Assembly: GCF_004769575.1 (NCBI RefSeq)
Contig: NZ_RQGA01000014.1
Location: 434,001-498,000 of the forward strand
DNA from: Leptospira perdikensis
GTDB taxonomy: Bacteria > Spirochaetota > Leptospiria > Leptospirales > Leptospiraceae
DNA: 64,000 nucleotides
Direction: 5' to 3'
Positions 1-9,354 of the stretch are shown in pieces. Numbering within the stretch: the stretch's first letter is position 1; each line of letters opens with the position of its first letter. The notes under the pieces are model-generated. The model saw only the letters and a list, made by a program, of their open reading frames with translations. It was not told the DNA's origin and made no database searches. Both the position numbers and the translations under genes were made by a program.

Positions 1-1
1 A

Positions 2-331
2 GAGTCCTTTGTGGACCGTTTCGATGCAAACTCATACATTTATGTTACAAAAGCTTTAGATCATTTTAGTTTGGGTACAGGTAAGGAACTCACCAAAGTT
101 CTATCGAAAGTTAGGTGTCGATTTTTAGTAGTCGCTTATACGTCTGACTGGTTGTATCCACCGTATCAATCGGAAGAAATTGTAAAGTCCCTAGAAGTCA
201 ATGCGGTACCAGTTAGTTTTGTAGAACTTAACAATCCTGCTGGACATGATAGTTTTTTATTACCAAGTGAACAACAGGATTCTATACTTAGAGATTTTTT
301 AAGTTCTACTGACGAAGGAGTTTTCCTTTGA
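2..331 (+). CDS. metX: homoserine O-acyltransferase MetX, C-terminal part (5' truncated by window edge)
   Basis: This is the last ~109 residues of an alpha/beta-hydrolase-fold homoserine O-acetyl/succinyltransferase, which activates homoserine for methionine synthesis. The frame is open to the window edge, so the start and the nucleophile Ser lie outside. Two members of the catalytic triad are recognisable: the Asp in TSDWLYPP and the His in AGHDSF. The stop overlaps the metW start by 4 nt, and metX-metW pairing is a known bacterial arrangement that supports both calls. Whether acetyl- or succinyl-CoA is used cannot be decided from this fragment. Confidence 0.9.
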   Translation, partial: ESFVDRFDANSYIYVTKALDHFSLGTGKELTKVLSKVRCRFLVVAYTSDWLYPPYQSEEIVKSLEVNAVPVSFVELNNPAGHDSFLLPSEQQDSILRDFLSSTDEGVFL

Positions 332-945
332 ATATTCATACGAATGAAGCCCTCGGTTTAGATCTAAAAAACAGACCAGATATATCTTACATTGCCAATT
401 TGGTCAAACCAGGTGAAAGAGTTTTGGATCTCGGTTGTGGGTATGGCGAACTTATGTTAATCCTAAAAAACAAAGGGGTTCGTGTTCAAGGAATTGAAAA
501 GGATGATAAATGTATCATCCAATGTGTTAAAAAGAGTTTATATGTTCATCATGGTGATATTGATGATGGTTTGAAACACCATTTAGATCATAGCTTTGAT
601 TTTGTAATCCTCAACCAAACCATACAACAAACATTAAATCCAGGTGAAATCATTAAAGAATGTTTACGAATTGGAAAACAGGTCATCATTGTATTTCCAA
701 ATTTTTCTCATTGGCAAATTCGTTCTTCTATCCTTCTCAGCGGAAAGACACCTGTGACAGAGCTTATGCCTTTTCATTGGTATGATACACCGAACTTACA
801 CTACTTATCAGGAAAAGACTTTGAGGATTTTTGTGACTTCGAACGAATCAAAGTTTTACACCGGGCTTTTTTCAATCAAACTAGACAAATCAAACTATTT
901 CCCAACTTATTTGCAACATTGGCTTTGTTTGTGATTCGTGCCTAA
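328..945 (+). CDS. metW: methionine biosynthesis protein MetW (SAM-dependent methyltransferase fold)
   Basis: A 205-residue protein with a class I methyltransferase fold. Motif I is [10 protein letters not shown] near residues 33-42, followed by the acidic GIEKDD strand end. In the MetW family this protein works with MetX, although its exact chemistry is unsettled. The start is TTG at 328, preceded by AAGGAG (315-320) with a 7-nt spacer and overlapping the metX stop, so translation is probably coupled. The C-terminal half ([14 protein letters not shown]) is characteristic of MetW. The following 76 nt contain no clear terminator. Confidence 0.92.
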   Translation: MNIHTNEALGLDLKNRPDISYIANLVKPGERVLDLGCGYGELMLILKNKGVRVQGIEKDDKCIIQCVKKSLYVHHGDIDDGLKHHLDHSFDFVILNQTIQQTLNPGEIIKECLRIGKQVIIVFPNFSHWQIRSSILLSGKTPVTELMPFHWYDTPNLHYLSGKDFEDFCDFERIKVLHRAFFNQTRQIKLFPNLFATLALFVIRA

Positions 946-1021
946 AGCCAAAATAAATCTCGTTTTTTGAATTCAAATTAGATGAGAGAACCGATTCGAT
1001 TTTTAATACTAAAAATAATTA

Positions 1022-2023
1022 TTATAACTCAGAGACACACCGAACAAAACCGGTGGCATCTTTAAATTCATACGATTGGTTTCCGATATTGAAGTCGACC
1101 ATATAAGTTTGCTGATCGCCCAACGCCTGAAATGTTTGTGAACTCCAATATCTAGCCGCCTGTGCATTTGGAAATAGAATGGGATCTGCAGTTGCCCCTG
1201 CATATTTTGTCATATCTCCAACAGAGGCACAGCCATCTTCACCAGTAATTACACCAGTATTGGTAGCACTACAGCGAATCACAGAAAACATCTCTTGGTA
1301 AAATGGGAGACGCCAGAAAGTTCGTAGATAAGAAGAAGAAACTGTACGAGCCAAACAAGAAGTATAAACCTGCCCTACATTGACTAACAAAGAGTTGTTC
1401 CCACTATTACAAGCATTAGGATTTGTGGAAGCATTGTAACCTTCTGCTACAGTACAAAAACTAAGGGATTGTGGAGAACCCACAGAACAATCGCCTTTAC
1501 CAACACCAATACTTGTCCCATCCGGATTCCAAGAAGACCCATAAGTACATCTATCCCAAAGCAAAGTTTTGCCATTCACAACGGTTCGAACAAAGGGACA
1601 GGTAATTTTAGCGTTGATAAAACCATCACCCGTCCAGATACCACGATCCCAAACCATACAATGTACGTCTGCAGGTTGTGTGGGAAAATCAAGTTGGATG
1701 TATTTAGGAGAGGCATACACAGATAAGGCAAAAGAGCCATTGGTAGGAACAGTCGTATAACTTCCATCAGTTGGAGAGCGAACAACCAAAGGTGAATTGT
1801 TAAGTCCAGTCACCGTTCCTCGAATTGTGAATGGACGCGGGTGAGCTACGATCCATTCCTCGACAAATCGAGTCATCCAAAACTCATTCGTATAGGGATC
1901 TCCCGCATTTCTTTTCCAATCGGGTTCACAACAAAGAATCGAAAGGAAAATCCCTAAGAAAAGAAAGCAATGAGTAGAAAGGATTCGGTAGTTTCGCACT
2001 AAAGGCTTTCTCCAACGAACCAA
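1022..2023 (-). CDS. putative lipoprotein with DUF1566/Lcl-like C-terminal domain
   Basis: A 333-residue protein with an N-terminal signal sequence (hydrophobic ~14-30) ending in a loose spirochaetal lipobox (LSILCCEPD), so it is probably a lipoprotein. The middle has a short beta-rich segment (FTIRGTVTGLNN). The C-terminal ~170 residues carry the signature pieces of DUF1566/Lcl-type domains: WRLPFYQEM, then ARYWSSQTFQ, then GFVRCVSEL at the extreme end. Such domains are common in Leptospira surface lipoproteins and have no firmly known function. Many cysteines (more than 12) suggest disulphides outside the cytoplasm. No partner gene lies nearby. Confidence 0.75.
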   Translation of the reverse strand: MVRWRKPLVRNYRILSTHCFLFLGIFLSILCCEPDWKRNAGDPYTNEFWMTRFVEEWIVAHPRPFTIRGTVTGLNNSPLVVRSPTDGSYTTVPTNGSFALSVYASPKYIQLDFPTQPADVHCMVWDRGIWTGDGFINAKITCPFVRTVVNGKTLLWDRCTYGSSWNPDGTSIGVGKGDCSVGSPQSLSFCTVAEGYNASTNPNACNSGNNSLLVNVGQVYTSCLARTVSSSYLRTFWRLPFYQEMFSVIRCSATNTGVITGEDGCASVGDMTKYAGATADPILFPNAQAARYWSSQTFQALGDQQTYMVDFNIGNQSYEFKDATGFVRCVSEL

Positions 2024-2112
2024 TCATTTCAGAGAAAGGTTTGAATACAACGAGTTTTAATAAAGGAGAAGGTCGCTGGTTTGTTTGTGGAGGTGATACA
2101 ACGGTATACTAT

Positions 2113-2155
2113 CCCCGCCCTGATCGAACTGGGTGGGGTTATCCACCCGCCACCC
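2113..2155. repeat. GC-rich element with mutually exclusive hairpins
   Basis: CCCCGCCC at 2113-2120 can pair with GGGTGGGG at 2131-2138 (8 bp with one G-U on the plus-strand RNA). GGGTGG at 2131-2136 can instead pair perfectly with CCACCC at 2143-2148, or with a second CCACCC at 2150-2155. The two folds exclude each other. It is much more GC-rich than its surroundings. It may be a copy of a dispersed intergenic repeat or a structured leader of the lipoprotein gene. Its function is unknown. Confidence 0.4.
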
Positions 2156-2244
2156 AATAACGCCTGTTTACCACAGTATCAAAGAAAAATAAAATCAATT
2201 CTTGGAATCACTTTTTTTTATTTTTAAAAGTTCATCTTTATGCA

Positions 2245-2274
2245 AAAAAGCCCGGCAATCACTCCGGGCTTTTT
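2245..2274 (-). terminator. rho-independent terminator, probably for ilvA (bidirectional)
   Basis: Perfect 11-bp arms AAAAAGCCCGG (2245-2255) and CCGGGCTTTTT (2264-2274) surround an 8-nt loop. On the minus strand the hairpin is followed by a run of T, as expected for a terminator of the threonine dehydratase transcript about 190 nt upstream. The plus-strand reading also ends in five T, so it could act both ways. Confidence 0.8.
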
Positions 2275-2467
2275 AGCTGTACGGCGATCATTCAATCACT
2301 AAAGATATCGAACGATTTCGAGAATCCTTTAGGGATTTCCTGAAAATTATATAAAAACAGTGGAGTTTCTATACAACGAAATCAAAAACAAACACCAATT
2401 TAAGAATTCAATGAAACTGGGGAATGTCAAAACAACTAACGAATATTATTTCATTAAATCACTTTAT

Positions 2468-3700
2468 CTAGATTAAATATTCAAAAAGATTTTCATCTTG
2501 GTTGACCAAAGTGTAATTGAGATGGAAGGCATCCATCCTTTCCAACAAAGTTCGGAAATCATCCCTAGATTTTAATTCTATCCCAATCAATGCCGGGCCT
2601 GATTCTTTATTATTTTTTTGAATGAATTCAAACCGGACGATATCATCGGTTGGTCCAAGAATCTCGTTTACAAATTGTTTAAGGGCTCCGGGTCTTTGAG
2701 CAAACCTTACGATAAAATAATGTTTTAGGCCTTCATACAAAAGGGAACGTTCCTTAACTTCCTGCATCCGATCAATGTCGTTGTTTCCTCCACTCAGGAT
2801 ACAAACGACCTTTTTACCGCGAATTTGATCTACATATTGCTCAAGAGCCGAAATACTAAGAGCTCCAGCAGGTTCTGCTACGATTGCATCTTCATTGTAT
2901 AGTTTTAGAAGAGTAGAACTTACCTTTCCTTCTGGAACAAGCAACATATCAGCCAACACTTCTTTACAAATTGGGAAAGTGAGATCTCCTACCTTTTTAA
3001 CAGAGGCTCCATCCACAAACTTTTGAATTTTTTCCAAAGTCACAGGTTTCCCTTGTTTGAGGGCTTCCGACATAGATGGAGCACCCAAGGGTTCCACACC
3101 AATAATCTTAGTATTTGGAGAATGGCTTTTAAAATAACTTCCAACTCCGGCACAGAGCCCCCCGCCTCCAACTGGAACAAACACATAATCAATATTAGAT
3201 TCTTCTTCTAAAATTTCTTTGGCAACAGTACCTTGACCTTCCATAATTTTAACATGGTCAAAAGGAGGAATGAATACCTTCTTATTAGCACGAGCAAATT
3301 CAAGAGCAACCAATTGACATTCGTCAAAGGTATCGCCCACAAGGACAATTTCGATCCAGTCCCCACCAAACATCTTTACCTGATTGATTTTCTGTTTAGG
3401 AGTGACACCTGGCATATAAATCACTCCATGGAGATTCAACAGTTTACAAGAAAAAGCGACCCCTTGTGCATGATTGCCTGCACTCGCACAAACCACACCT
3501 TGTTTCCTTTCTTCTGAATTCAAACTTTGAATTAAGTTGTAGGCTCCTCGAATTTTATAAGAACGAACTACTTGTAAGTCCTCTCTTTTGATATAAATAT
3601 GAGCACCAAAACTTTCTGATAGTTTTGTATGAAATTGAAGAGGAGTTTTCAAAACAATCGATTGGATCACATTGTAGGCGGAATCAATATCTAAATTCAT
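2468..3700 (-). CDS. ilvA: threonine ammonia-lyase (threonine dehydratase)
   Basis: A 410-residue PLP enzyme that deaminates threonine to 2-oxobutyrate, the first step of the threonine route to isoleucine. The PLP lysine is K49 in RSYKIRGAYN, and the phosphate-binding glycine loop is VPVGGGGLCAG (about 177-187). The last ~85 residues form one ACT-like regulatory domain, giving the short biosynthetic/catabolic form rather than the 500-residue double-ACT enzyme. The ATG at 3700 has only a weak GAG upstream. There is no ilv or leu neighbour. Leptospires also make isoleucine through citramalate, so a second route may exist elsewhere in the genome. Confidence 0.92.
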   Translation of the reverse strand: MNLDIDSAYNVIQSIVLKTPLQFHTKLSESFGAHIYIKREDLQVVRSYKIRGAYNLIQSLNSEERKQGVVCASAGNHAQGVAFSCKLLNLHGVIYMPGVTPKQKINQVKMFGGDWIEIVLVGDTFDECQLVALEFARANKKVFIPPFDHVKIMEGQGTVAKEILEEESNIDYVFVPVGGGGLCAGVGSYFKSHSPNTKIIGVEPLGAPSMSEALKQGKPVTLEKIQKFVDGASVKKVGDLTFPICKEVLADMLLVPEGKVSSTLLKLYNEDAIVAEPAGALSISALEQYVDQIRGKKVVCILSGGNNDIDRMQEVKERSLLYEGLKHYFIVRFAQRPGALKQFVNEILGPTDDIVRFEFIQKNNKESGPALIGIELKSRDDFRTLLERMDAFHLNYTLVNQDENLFEYLI

Positions 3701-3808
3701 TTATTATACTCACAATTTCTAATAAAACGTAAGTTCCAATTTTGGAGAATGAATTTATCTTTTGATTTAAAAAAAATGAAAACGGAAGTGTTCCTGAAAA
3801 TAAAACAA

Positions 3809-3826
3809 AAATAAGTCACCTTATTT
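3809..3826 (-). promoter_or_regulatory. AT-rich hairpin followed by T tracts upstream of ilvA
   Basis: AAATAAG (3809-3815) and CTTATTT (3820-3826) pair around TCAC. In the minus direction the hairpin is followed by TTTTTGTTTTATTTT. It lies about 110 nt before the ilvA start and 95 nt after the flaB terminator, so it could be a second terminator or a leader attenuator. The stem is weak, with few GC pairs, and I see no leader peptide. Confidence 0.3.
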
Positions 3827-3920
3827 GTAGAGGAATCAGCGAAAAACCGAATCTATTTCAAAAATGAATGAAGGTGAAAAAGAAATATCTGAGAGTAAGT
3901 TGAGATGAAAAAAGAAAATC

Positions 3921-3970
3921 GAGAAACCAAAGGCGGGCCCCAACCACCCTGCCCAGGCCGTTGGTTTCTC
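3921..3970 (-). terminator. flaB transcription terminator with long structured loop
   Basis: Perfect 10-bp arms GAGAAACCAA (3921-3930) and TTGGTTTCTC (3961-3970) lie 9 nt after the flaB stop codon. The 30-nt interior is GC-rich and can fold further (GGCC/GGCC and GGGC/GCCC pairs). On the minus strand the stem is followed by GATTTTCTTTTTTTC, a good U tract. Confidence 0.8.
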
Positions 3971-3978
3971 TTATCCTA

Positions 3979-4869
<891 letters not shown>

Positions 4870-4906
4870 TCACCAGAAGCCCGAAAAATTGATGAATTTT
4901 CGAAGA

Positions 4907-4920
4907 GGCCATCCTTGGCC
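4907..4920 (-). promoter_or_regulatory. predicted CsrA-binding hairpin in the flaB leader
   Basis: GGCCA-AGGA-TGGCC (minus strand) forms a perfect 5-bp stem that presents AGGA in a 4-nt loop. The segment CCAAGGAUGG closely matches the known CsrA consensus RUACARGGAUGU, including the requirement that GGA be looped out. It lies about 75 nt upstream of the SD-overlapping motif, the spacing expected for a two-site CsrA target. Confidence 0.5.
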
Positions 4921-4956
4921 CTTTCAAGATAAGGATCGGTCATTCCGGTAGGGAGG

Positions 4957-4985
4957 ATAATAGGGAAAAAGAAATAAAATTTGAA
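4957..4985 (-). promoter_or_regulatory. candidate sigma-70-type flaB promoter
   Basis: On the minus strand, TTCAAA (4980-4985) and TATTAT (4957-4962) are separated by exactly 17 nt. They match 4/6 and 5/6 of the housekeeping consensus. Initiation here would give a leader of about 120 nt. I found no convincing sigma-28 box (TAAA...GCCGATAA). Confidence 0.5.
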
Positions 4986-5030
4986 TAAAAATAGAACTTC
5001 CCCTTTTCTAAAATATGTCCTAGGAATTCT

Positions 5031-6014
5031 ATGGAATTGGATTTCAGAAAAAGGCAGGCTTTTGACGTGTTAGAGACCATTTATTTAGCGAACCCCCGAG
5101 GATTTTGTGCCGGAGTGAAATATGCCATCTCCTATGTGGAAACGGCTTTTCAGGAAAATCCTGAGACCCCTCTTTACGTTCGCAAAGAAATTGTCCATAA
5201 CCAAAGAGTTGTAGAAGAGATGAAGAAAAAAGGAATCCGCTTCATTAGTGAACTCTCAGAAGTCCCCGATGGAGCTACCGTTGTATTCTCCGCTCACGGA
5301 GTTTCCCCCGAAGTGGTAAAGGAAGCCACAGAAAGGAAAATGAAAATTGGGGATGCCACCTGCCCCCTAGTGACAAGGGTACATAAAAAAGCCCGAAATA
5401 TCAAAGACTCACACCAAATCATATACATTGCCCACAGGGGTCATGACGAAGCCATCGGGACCATGGGAGAGGCGGAGATGTTTTTAGTGGAATCTCCGGA
5501 AGATGTAGAAAACCTAAAAGGTAAAATTACAAAAGACAAACCTCTTACTTATCTTATGCAAACCACACTTTCTGTAGCGGATACAAAGAGTATCGTAAAA
5601 AAAATCGAAGAAGTTTTCCCTTATGTAGAACACCCACAAAAAGATGATATTTGTTATGCGACGACAGAAAGACAGGAAGCAGTTCAATCTATGTTGGAAT
5701 CAGTAGATGCTATGCTTGTGATTGGAGCTGAAAACTCATCCAACTCTGTAAGACTTTGCCAATTGGCCAAAAAAACAAGACCTGACAGCTTTCAAATTTC
5801 ACGGAAGGAAGACGTGAATCCCGATCACATTAAAAATTCCAAAATTAAAATACTTGGAATTACGGCTGGTGCCTCTAGCCCCCAAGTCCTTGTAGACGAA
5901 ATTGTCGGGGAAATTTTGAAACACTTTCCCGATGCCAAAGTATCCCTCTTTCCTGCAAGCAGAGAAGATACTATGAGTTTCAGACTGCCCAAAGAACTTC
6001 TCAAACAATACTAG
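5031..6014 (+). CDS. ispH: 4-hydroxy-3-methylbut-2-enyl diphosphate reductase IspH
   Basis: A 327-residue iron-sulphur enzyme catalysing the last step of the MEP isoprenoid pathway (HMBPP to IPP/DMAPP). The three cluster cysteines are C26 (PRGFCAGV), C111 (GDATCPLV) and C208 (DDICYATTERQ). Family histidines are also visible (EIVHNQ, SAHGVSP). It heads a plus-strand run that continues, 1 nt after its stop, into a sensor kinase and the chemotaxis genes, so a housekeeping enzyme and signalling genes probably share a transcript. Confidence 0.96.
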   Translation: MELDFRKRQAFDVLETIYLANPRGFCAGVKYAISYVETAFQENPETPLYVRKEIVHNQRVVEEMKKKGIRFISELSEVPDGATVVFSAHGVSPEVVKEATERKMKIGDATCPLVTRVHKKARNIKDSHQIIYIAHRGHDEAIGTMGEAEMFLVESPEDVENLKGKITKDKPLTYLMQTTLSVADTKSIVKKIEEVFPYVEHPQKDDICYATTERQEAVQSMLESVDAMLVIGAENSSNSVRLCQLAKKTRPDSFQISRKEDVNPDHIKNSKIKILGITAGASSPQVLVDEIVGEILKHFPDAKVSLFPASREDTMSFRLPKELLKQY

Positions 6015-6015
6015 T

Positions 6016-7638
6016 ATGGATTTGGATCCTTGGTCACTTCTCAAAGCCTCACTCGAAGGAGACGACTCAGGAACCAGTATCCTATCCATTGATAAGATCA
6101 CAAAAAAATTTGAATTCATTCTAAAGAATCAACTCTTTGAATCCTTAGAATCTGGATTTGATTTAGATGGTTTCCTTACGAATAAAATAGACAATACTAA
6201 TTTTTCAAGGGAACTCATTTACAAAAAAGATGGAATTATATTAGAATCTTCTTTTGGTAAATTCAATCTCCCTGGGCAAAACGAAAACAAGGAATACACA
6301 AAGTTTTCCATCAAAGATATCACCACCAAACAACGACAAGAAGAGGAAATTGCTTGGCGGTTACGATTTGAATTAGGGGTTGCCTCATCCATTCAAATTC
6401 TCATCCAACAGCCATCCATTCGAGATGGATTACCACATGCCCTTTATCAACTGTTATATTTCACGGAAATGGACTCCATTTTTTTTCTTAAATACGAACC
6501 CGTTGAAAATATAGACAAGTTCCATGTTTGGGTCAACGAAAGGAAAACTACAAAATACCCTCCGTTACCAAAAGAACTCCACAACGCTGATTGGTATGAT
6601 TTAGGACTTGGTCGTTGGGTTCACAAATTAAAAAAAGAAAAAAGTATTTACCTCGCTCGAGACAAAGCTCTAACAAGAGAGAAATGGTTCTTTGACCAAA
6701 CAAAAGCAGAAACCCTCCTTCTCATTCCAGTACGTTTTGAAAAACGGTTTTTAGGTGTCATGGGATTTCTAAAATACAAACAAAACTCCCCTATCCATCC
6801 TGAAAATCTTATGATTTACCAATCAGTAAGTCGGTGGATGGGCCTTTTTGTACAAAGAGATATGGATATTACAGAACTAAATCGTTATAAATCTACTTTA
6901 GAGTCTTTGGTCTTAGAAAGAACCTTGGATCTCACAAAAACCAAAGAGGAACTAGAAAGAGCCTACAAAGTCAAAACTGAATTTTTAGCACATATGAGCC
7001 ACGAACTTCGCACTCCCTTAAATTCGATTATTGGATTTTCGAAACTCATCGACTTACCAGCCACAGACGAAACAGGGAAAGAATATTTAAATTATATTTA
7101 TACGGGTGGAACCAGACTTCTAAATATGATCAACGAAATCCTAAATTTGATGAAAATCGAATCTGGACAAATTAAGATCCAAATAACAACGTTTAAACCA
7201 GAAGATATATGTCGCCAAACTTTAGAATTAATCCAACCACAAGCGAATGCAAAGGGGATGGACATTCGTTTTCGTCCCCCCATCCAATCGAAGCCCCTAA
7301 CATCGGATTCAGGAAAGATCCAACAAATCCTGCTCAATTTACTTTCTAACGCGATCAAATACGCAAATCAACCCTATATCGAAGTAGATTGTGAATGGAT
7401 TCATGACTTATTGACTATTTCTGTACGTGATTTCGGCCCAGGGATCTCCGAAGAAGATCAAAATCGTATTTTTCATACCTTCACTCGGTTAAACGATGAC
7501 GGAAAAATAGAAGGAACAGGGCTTGGACTTTCTATTTCACAGGGACTTGCCATCCGACTTGGTGGCAGTTTGGAACTTGTTTCCCAAGTGGGCCAAGGAT
7601 CTAATTTTAAACTCAAGTTACCTGAAATTATAAAATAA
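6016..7638 (+). CDS. soluble sensor histidine kinase (GAF-HisKA-HATPase)
   Basis: A 540-residue kinase without transmembrane segments. Order: a PAS-like N-terminus (1-110, weak), a GAF-like domain (~115-280), a coiled linker (285-325), HisKA with phospho-acceptor H329 (HMSHELRTPLN), and HATPase with the N box (LLNLLSNAIKYA), G1 (DFGPGISEED) and G2 (GTGLGLSIS). It starts 1 nt after ispH without a clear SD, suggesting translational coupling. It lacks a receiver of its own, so the receiver protein next door (7687-8994) is the obvious candidate partner. The signal is unknown. Confidence 0.9.
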   Translation: MDLDPWSLLKASLEGDDSGTSILSIDKITKKFEFILKNQLFESLESGFDLDGFLTNKIDNTNFSRELIYKKDGIILESSFGKFNLPGQNENKEYTKFSIKDITTKQRQEEEIAWRLRFELGVASSIQILIQQPSIRDGLPHALYQLLYFTEMDSIFFLKYEPVENIDKFHVWVNERKTTKYPPLPKELHNADWYDLGLGRWVHKLKKEKSIYLARDKALTREKWFFDQTKAETLLLIPVRFEKRFLGVMGFLKYKQNSPIHPENLMIYQSVSRWMGLFVQRDMDITELNRYKSTLESLVLERTLDLTKTKEELERAYKVKTEFLAHMSHELRTPLNSIIGFSKLIDLPATDETGKEYLNYIYTGGTRLLNMINEILNLMKIESGQIKIQITTFKPEDICRQTLELIQPQANAKGMDIRFRPPIQSKPLTSDSGKIQQILLNLLSNAIKYANQPYIEVDCEWIHDLLTISVRDFGPGISEEDQNRIFHTFTRLNDDGKIEGTGLGLSISQGLAIRLGGSLELVSQVGQGSNFKLKLPEIIK

Positions 7639-7686
7639 AGGAATTGAACCCTGTAGAATTCTCCCTTAGGATTTCCGATAATCTAT

Positions 7687-8994
7687 ATGGTGGAATCGAA
7701 CGTAAATTCAAACAAACCCACTCCGACTCGGACGAAGGAACACCTAAGGCGCCCTAAGGAACCTATCCTAATCATTGAGGACAAAAAGGAAAACCAAGTC
7801 CTTTTAGATGCCATTTGCAAACGAATCGGAATGGAGACAGATATCGCCGAGGATGGAAAAATCGCCTTGGAGATGGCTGCAAAACGTCCATATAGCCTTT
7901 ATTTGGTGGATTTGATGATGCCAGTTCTCGATGGAAAATCATTCATCCAAGAAAGAAAAAAACTAGAACCGTCCGCTGTATTTATTGTACAAACCGCCAT
8001 CGACCAGACGGAAGAAATCATCGAGGTAATGAAACTCGGTGTCTATGATTATCTTTTAAAACCCCTTCACGTAGAAATTGTATCAGATCGTTTGGAAAAA
8101 GCATTAGAATACGTCTATTTAAAAAGAATGGAATTTCTTCTCATTGATGAGGAATCAAAAGAACTCAAAAGCCAATTAGAATGGTTGAATTATAAAGAAT
8201 CACATCGAAAAACAAATGAAATCAATTCCGAGTTACATTCCATTTTAAATCTAAAAACAACTTTGATGCAAGGGTCGGGACTTGGTGCTATGTCTACGAT
8301 CATTGATTCCATCCAACAAATAAAAGTGGATAAGGGAAACGACTATTCGATCAACAAAGAGTTTTGGGATTTATTGTATGAAAATCATGAACATAACATG
8401 GCGATGATGTCTGGCCTAGACCTTGCCGTTGATATCATTCAAAACCCTACAAACTTAGTAAGATCAAAAAGTGAACACCTACTCGAACTATTACCTTCCC
8501 TTGTAGAAACGTTCAAAGATGAAATTGCAGAACGCGAACTAAAAGTAAATCTACCGGTAGTTAAACAATCTGTATACCTCGATCTTGATATTGAAGCGAT
8601 GAAAGTGGCAATTCACGAAGTTTTCACCAATGGGCTCAAATACTCCAAAAAGAAATCTCACTTTGATGTTTTTGTCACTTTTGTTGACGGTTATTTCTGT
8701 TTATCAGCCAAAAACAATATCATCGAAGATGAATATGCAAAACAATTAACCCAAGTTGAAAAAAAACTAGTGGAACCTTTCTATCGAATCCATCCACCTG
8801 TGGAAAGTTTTTATTCAAAAGAAAAATTTAGTTTAGGTCTTGGTTTAACTATGGTTGATTTTATTCTTCACAGGCATAATGGAATGTTTTTCATTCGAAA
8901 TGCCATTGATCACACTACGGAAGTTAAAGCAGACTGTATCATCGCCGAAATATTTTTACCAATCAAAAACGAAAAGGAAACAAACCATGAATAG
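7687..8994 (+). CDS. receiver domain fused to a histidine-kinase-type ATPase
   Basis: A 435-residue protein. It has a receiver at residues ~25-145 with phospho-acceptor D75 (YLVDLMMPVLDG) and the conserved Lys in YLLKPLH. An ATPase-like C-terminus follows with an N box (HEVFTNGLKYSKKKS) and a G2 box (SLGLGLTMVDF). Between them is an alpha-helical stretch (150-270) with no recognisable H-x-R-T-P box; H in SELHSILN is the best candidate phospho-site. The G1 box is also unclear. It may act as a receiver-gated kinase or as a scaffold. Its stop overlaps the start of the next cheY gene by 8 nt. Confidence 0.8.
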   Translation: MVESNVNSNKPTPTRTKEHLRRPKEPILIIEDKKENQVLLDAICKRIGMETDIAEDGKIALEMAAKRPYSLYLVDLMMPVLDGKSFIQERKKLEPSAVFIVQTAIDQTEEIIEVMKLGVYDYLLKPLHVEIVSDRLEKALEYVYLKRMEFLLIDEESKELKSQLEWLNYKESHRKTNEINSELHSILNLKTTLMQGSGLGAMSTIIDSIQQIKVDKGNDYSINKEFWDLLYENHEHNMAMMSGLDLAVDIIQNPTNLVRSKSEHLLELLPSLVETFKDEIAERELKVNLPVVKQSVYLDLDIEAMKVAIHEVFTNGLKYSKKKSHFDVFVTFVDGYFCLSAKNNIIEDEYAKQLTQVEKKLVEPFYRIHPPVESFYSKEKFSLGLGLTMVDFILHRHNGMFFIRNAIDHTTEVKADCIIAEIFLPIKNEKETNHE

Positions 8995-9352
8995 AAAAAT
9001 TCTGATTATTGATGATTCTGCAGTATTTCGAAAGATTATCTCAGTACACCTAAAAAACGCTAACTTTGATTTGATTGAAGCTGGTGATGGATTAGAAGGT
9101 TTAAAACAATTAGAAACGAACGAAGTGGATTTGATTGTTTCTGATATGAATATGCCAAATATGGATGGAATTAGTTTTATCAAAAAGGTTAAAGAAAATC
9201 CTAAATATAAGTTCACACCAATCATCATGTTGACCACAGAATCCCAACCTGAAAAGAAACAACAGGGAATGGATGCTGGTGCAAAAGCTTGGCTCACAAA
9301 ACCCTTCTCTCCCGAAGAGTTGTTAGACACGATTTCCAAACTACTACCTTAA
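8987..9352 (+). CDS. cheY: CheY-like single-domain response regulator
   Basis: A 121-residue stand-alone receiver. The acid pocket is D9/D10, the phospho-acceptor D53 (IVSDMNMPNMDG), the switch Thr is in MLTTES and the invariant Lys is in TKPF. The start at 8987 was chosen because it begins the receiver fold directly (MNRKILIIDDSAV) and overlaps the previous stop; an upstream in-frame ATG would only add out-of-family sequence. Its position directly before the STAS protein and cheA suggests it is phosphorylated by CheA. Whether it binds the flagellar switch is not shown. Confidence 0.88.
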   Translation: MNRKILIIDDSAVFRKIISVHLKNANFDLIEAGDGLEGLKQLETNEVDLIVSDMNMPNMDGISFIKKVKENPKYKFTPIIMLTTESQPEKKQQGMDAGAKAWLTKPFSPEELLDTISKLLP

Positions 9353-9354
9353 CT

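Larger units (their letters stand above)
2024..2467. other. 444-bp intergenic region without a gene
   Basis: No convincing ORF is visible on either strand. The region holds a GC-rich element with alternative hairpins (2113-2148) and a strong bidirectional hairpin terminator (2245-2274). The rest is AT-rich and featureless. It separates threonine dehydratase from the downstream lipoprotein gene on the minus strand, so the lipoprotein promoter should lie between about 2024 and 2240, but I could not assign -35/-10 boxes. Confidence 0.7.

Noticed and set aside
2040..2274. 5S rRNA, SRP RNA or tmRNA in the gap next to the lipoprotein gene
   Set aside because: The GC-rich hairpin block lacks the conserved sequences of these RNAs, such as the SRP GGAA tetraloop region.
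4957..4990. sigma-28 promoter for flaB
   Set aside because: No TAAA...GCCGATAA-like pair was found; the sigma-70-type match with 17-nt spacing is better.
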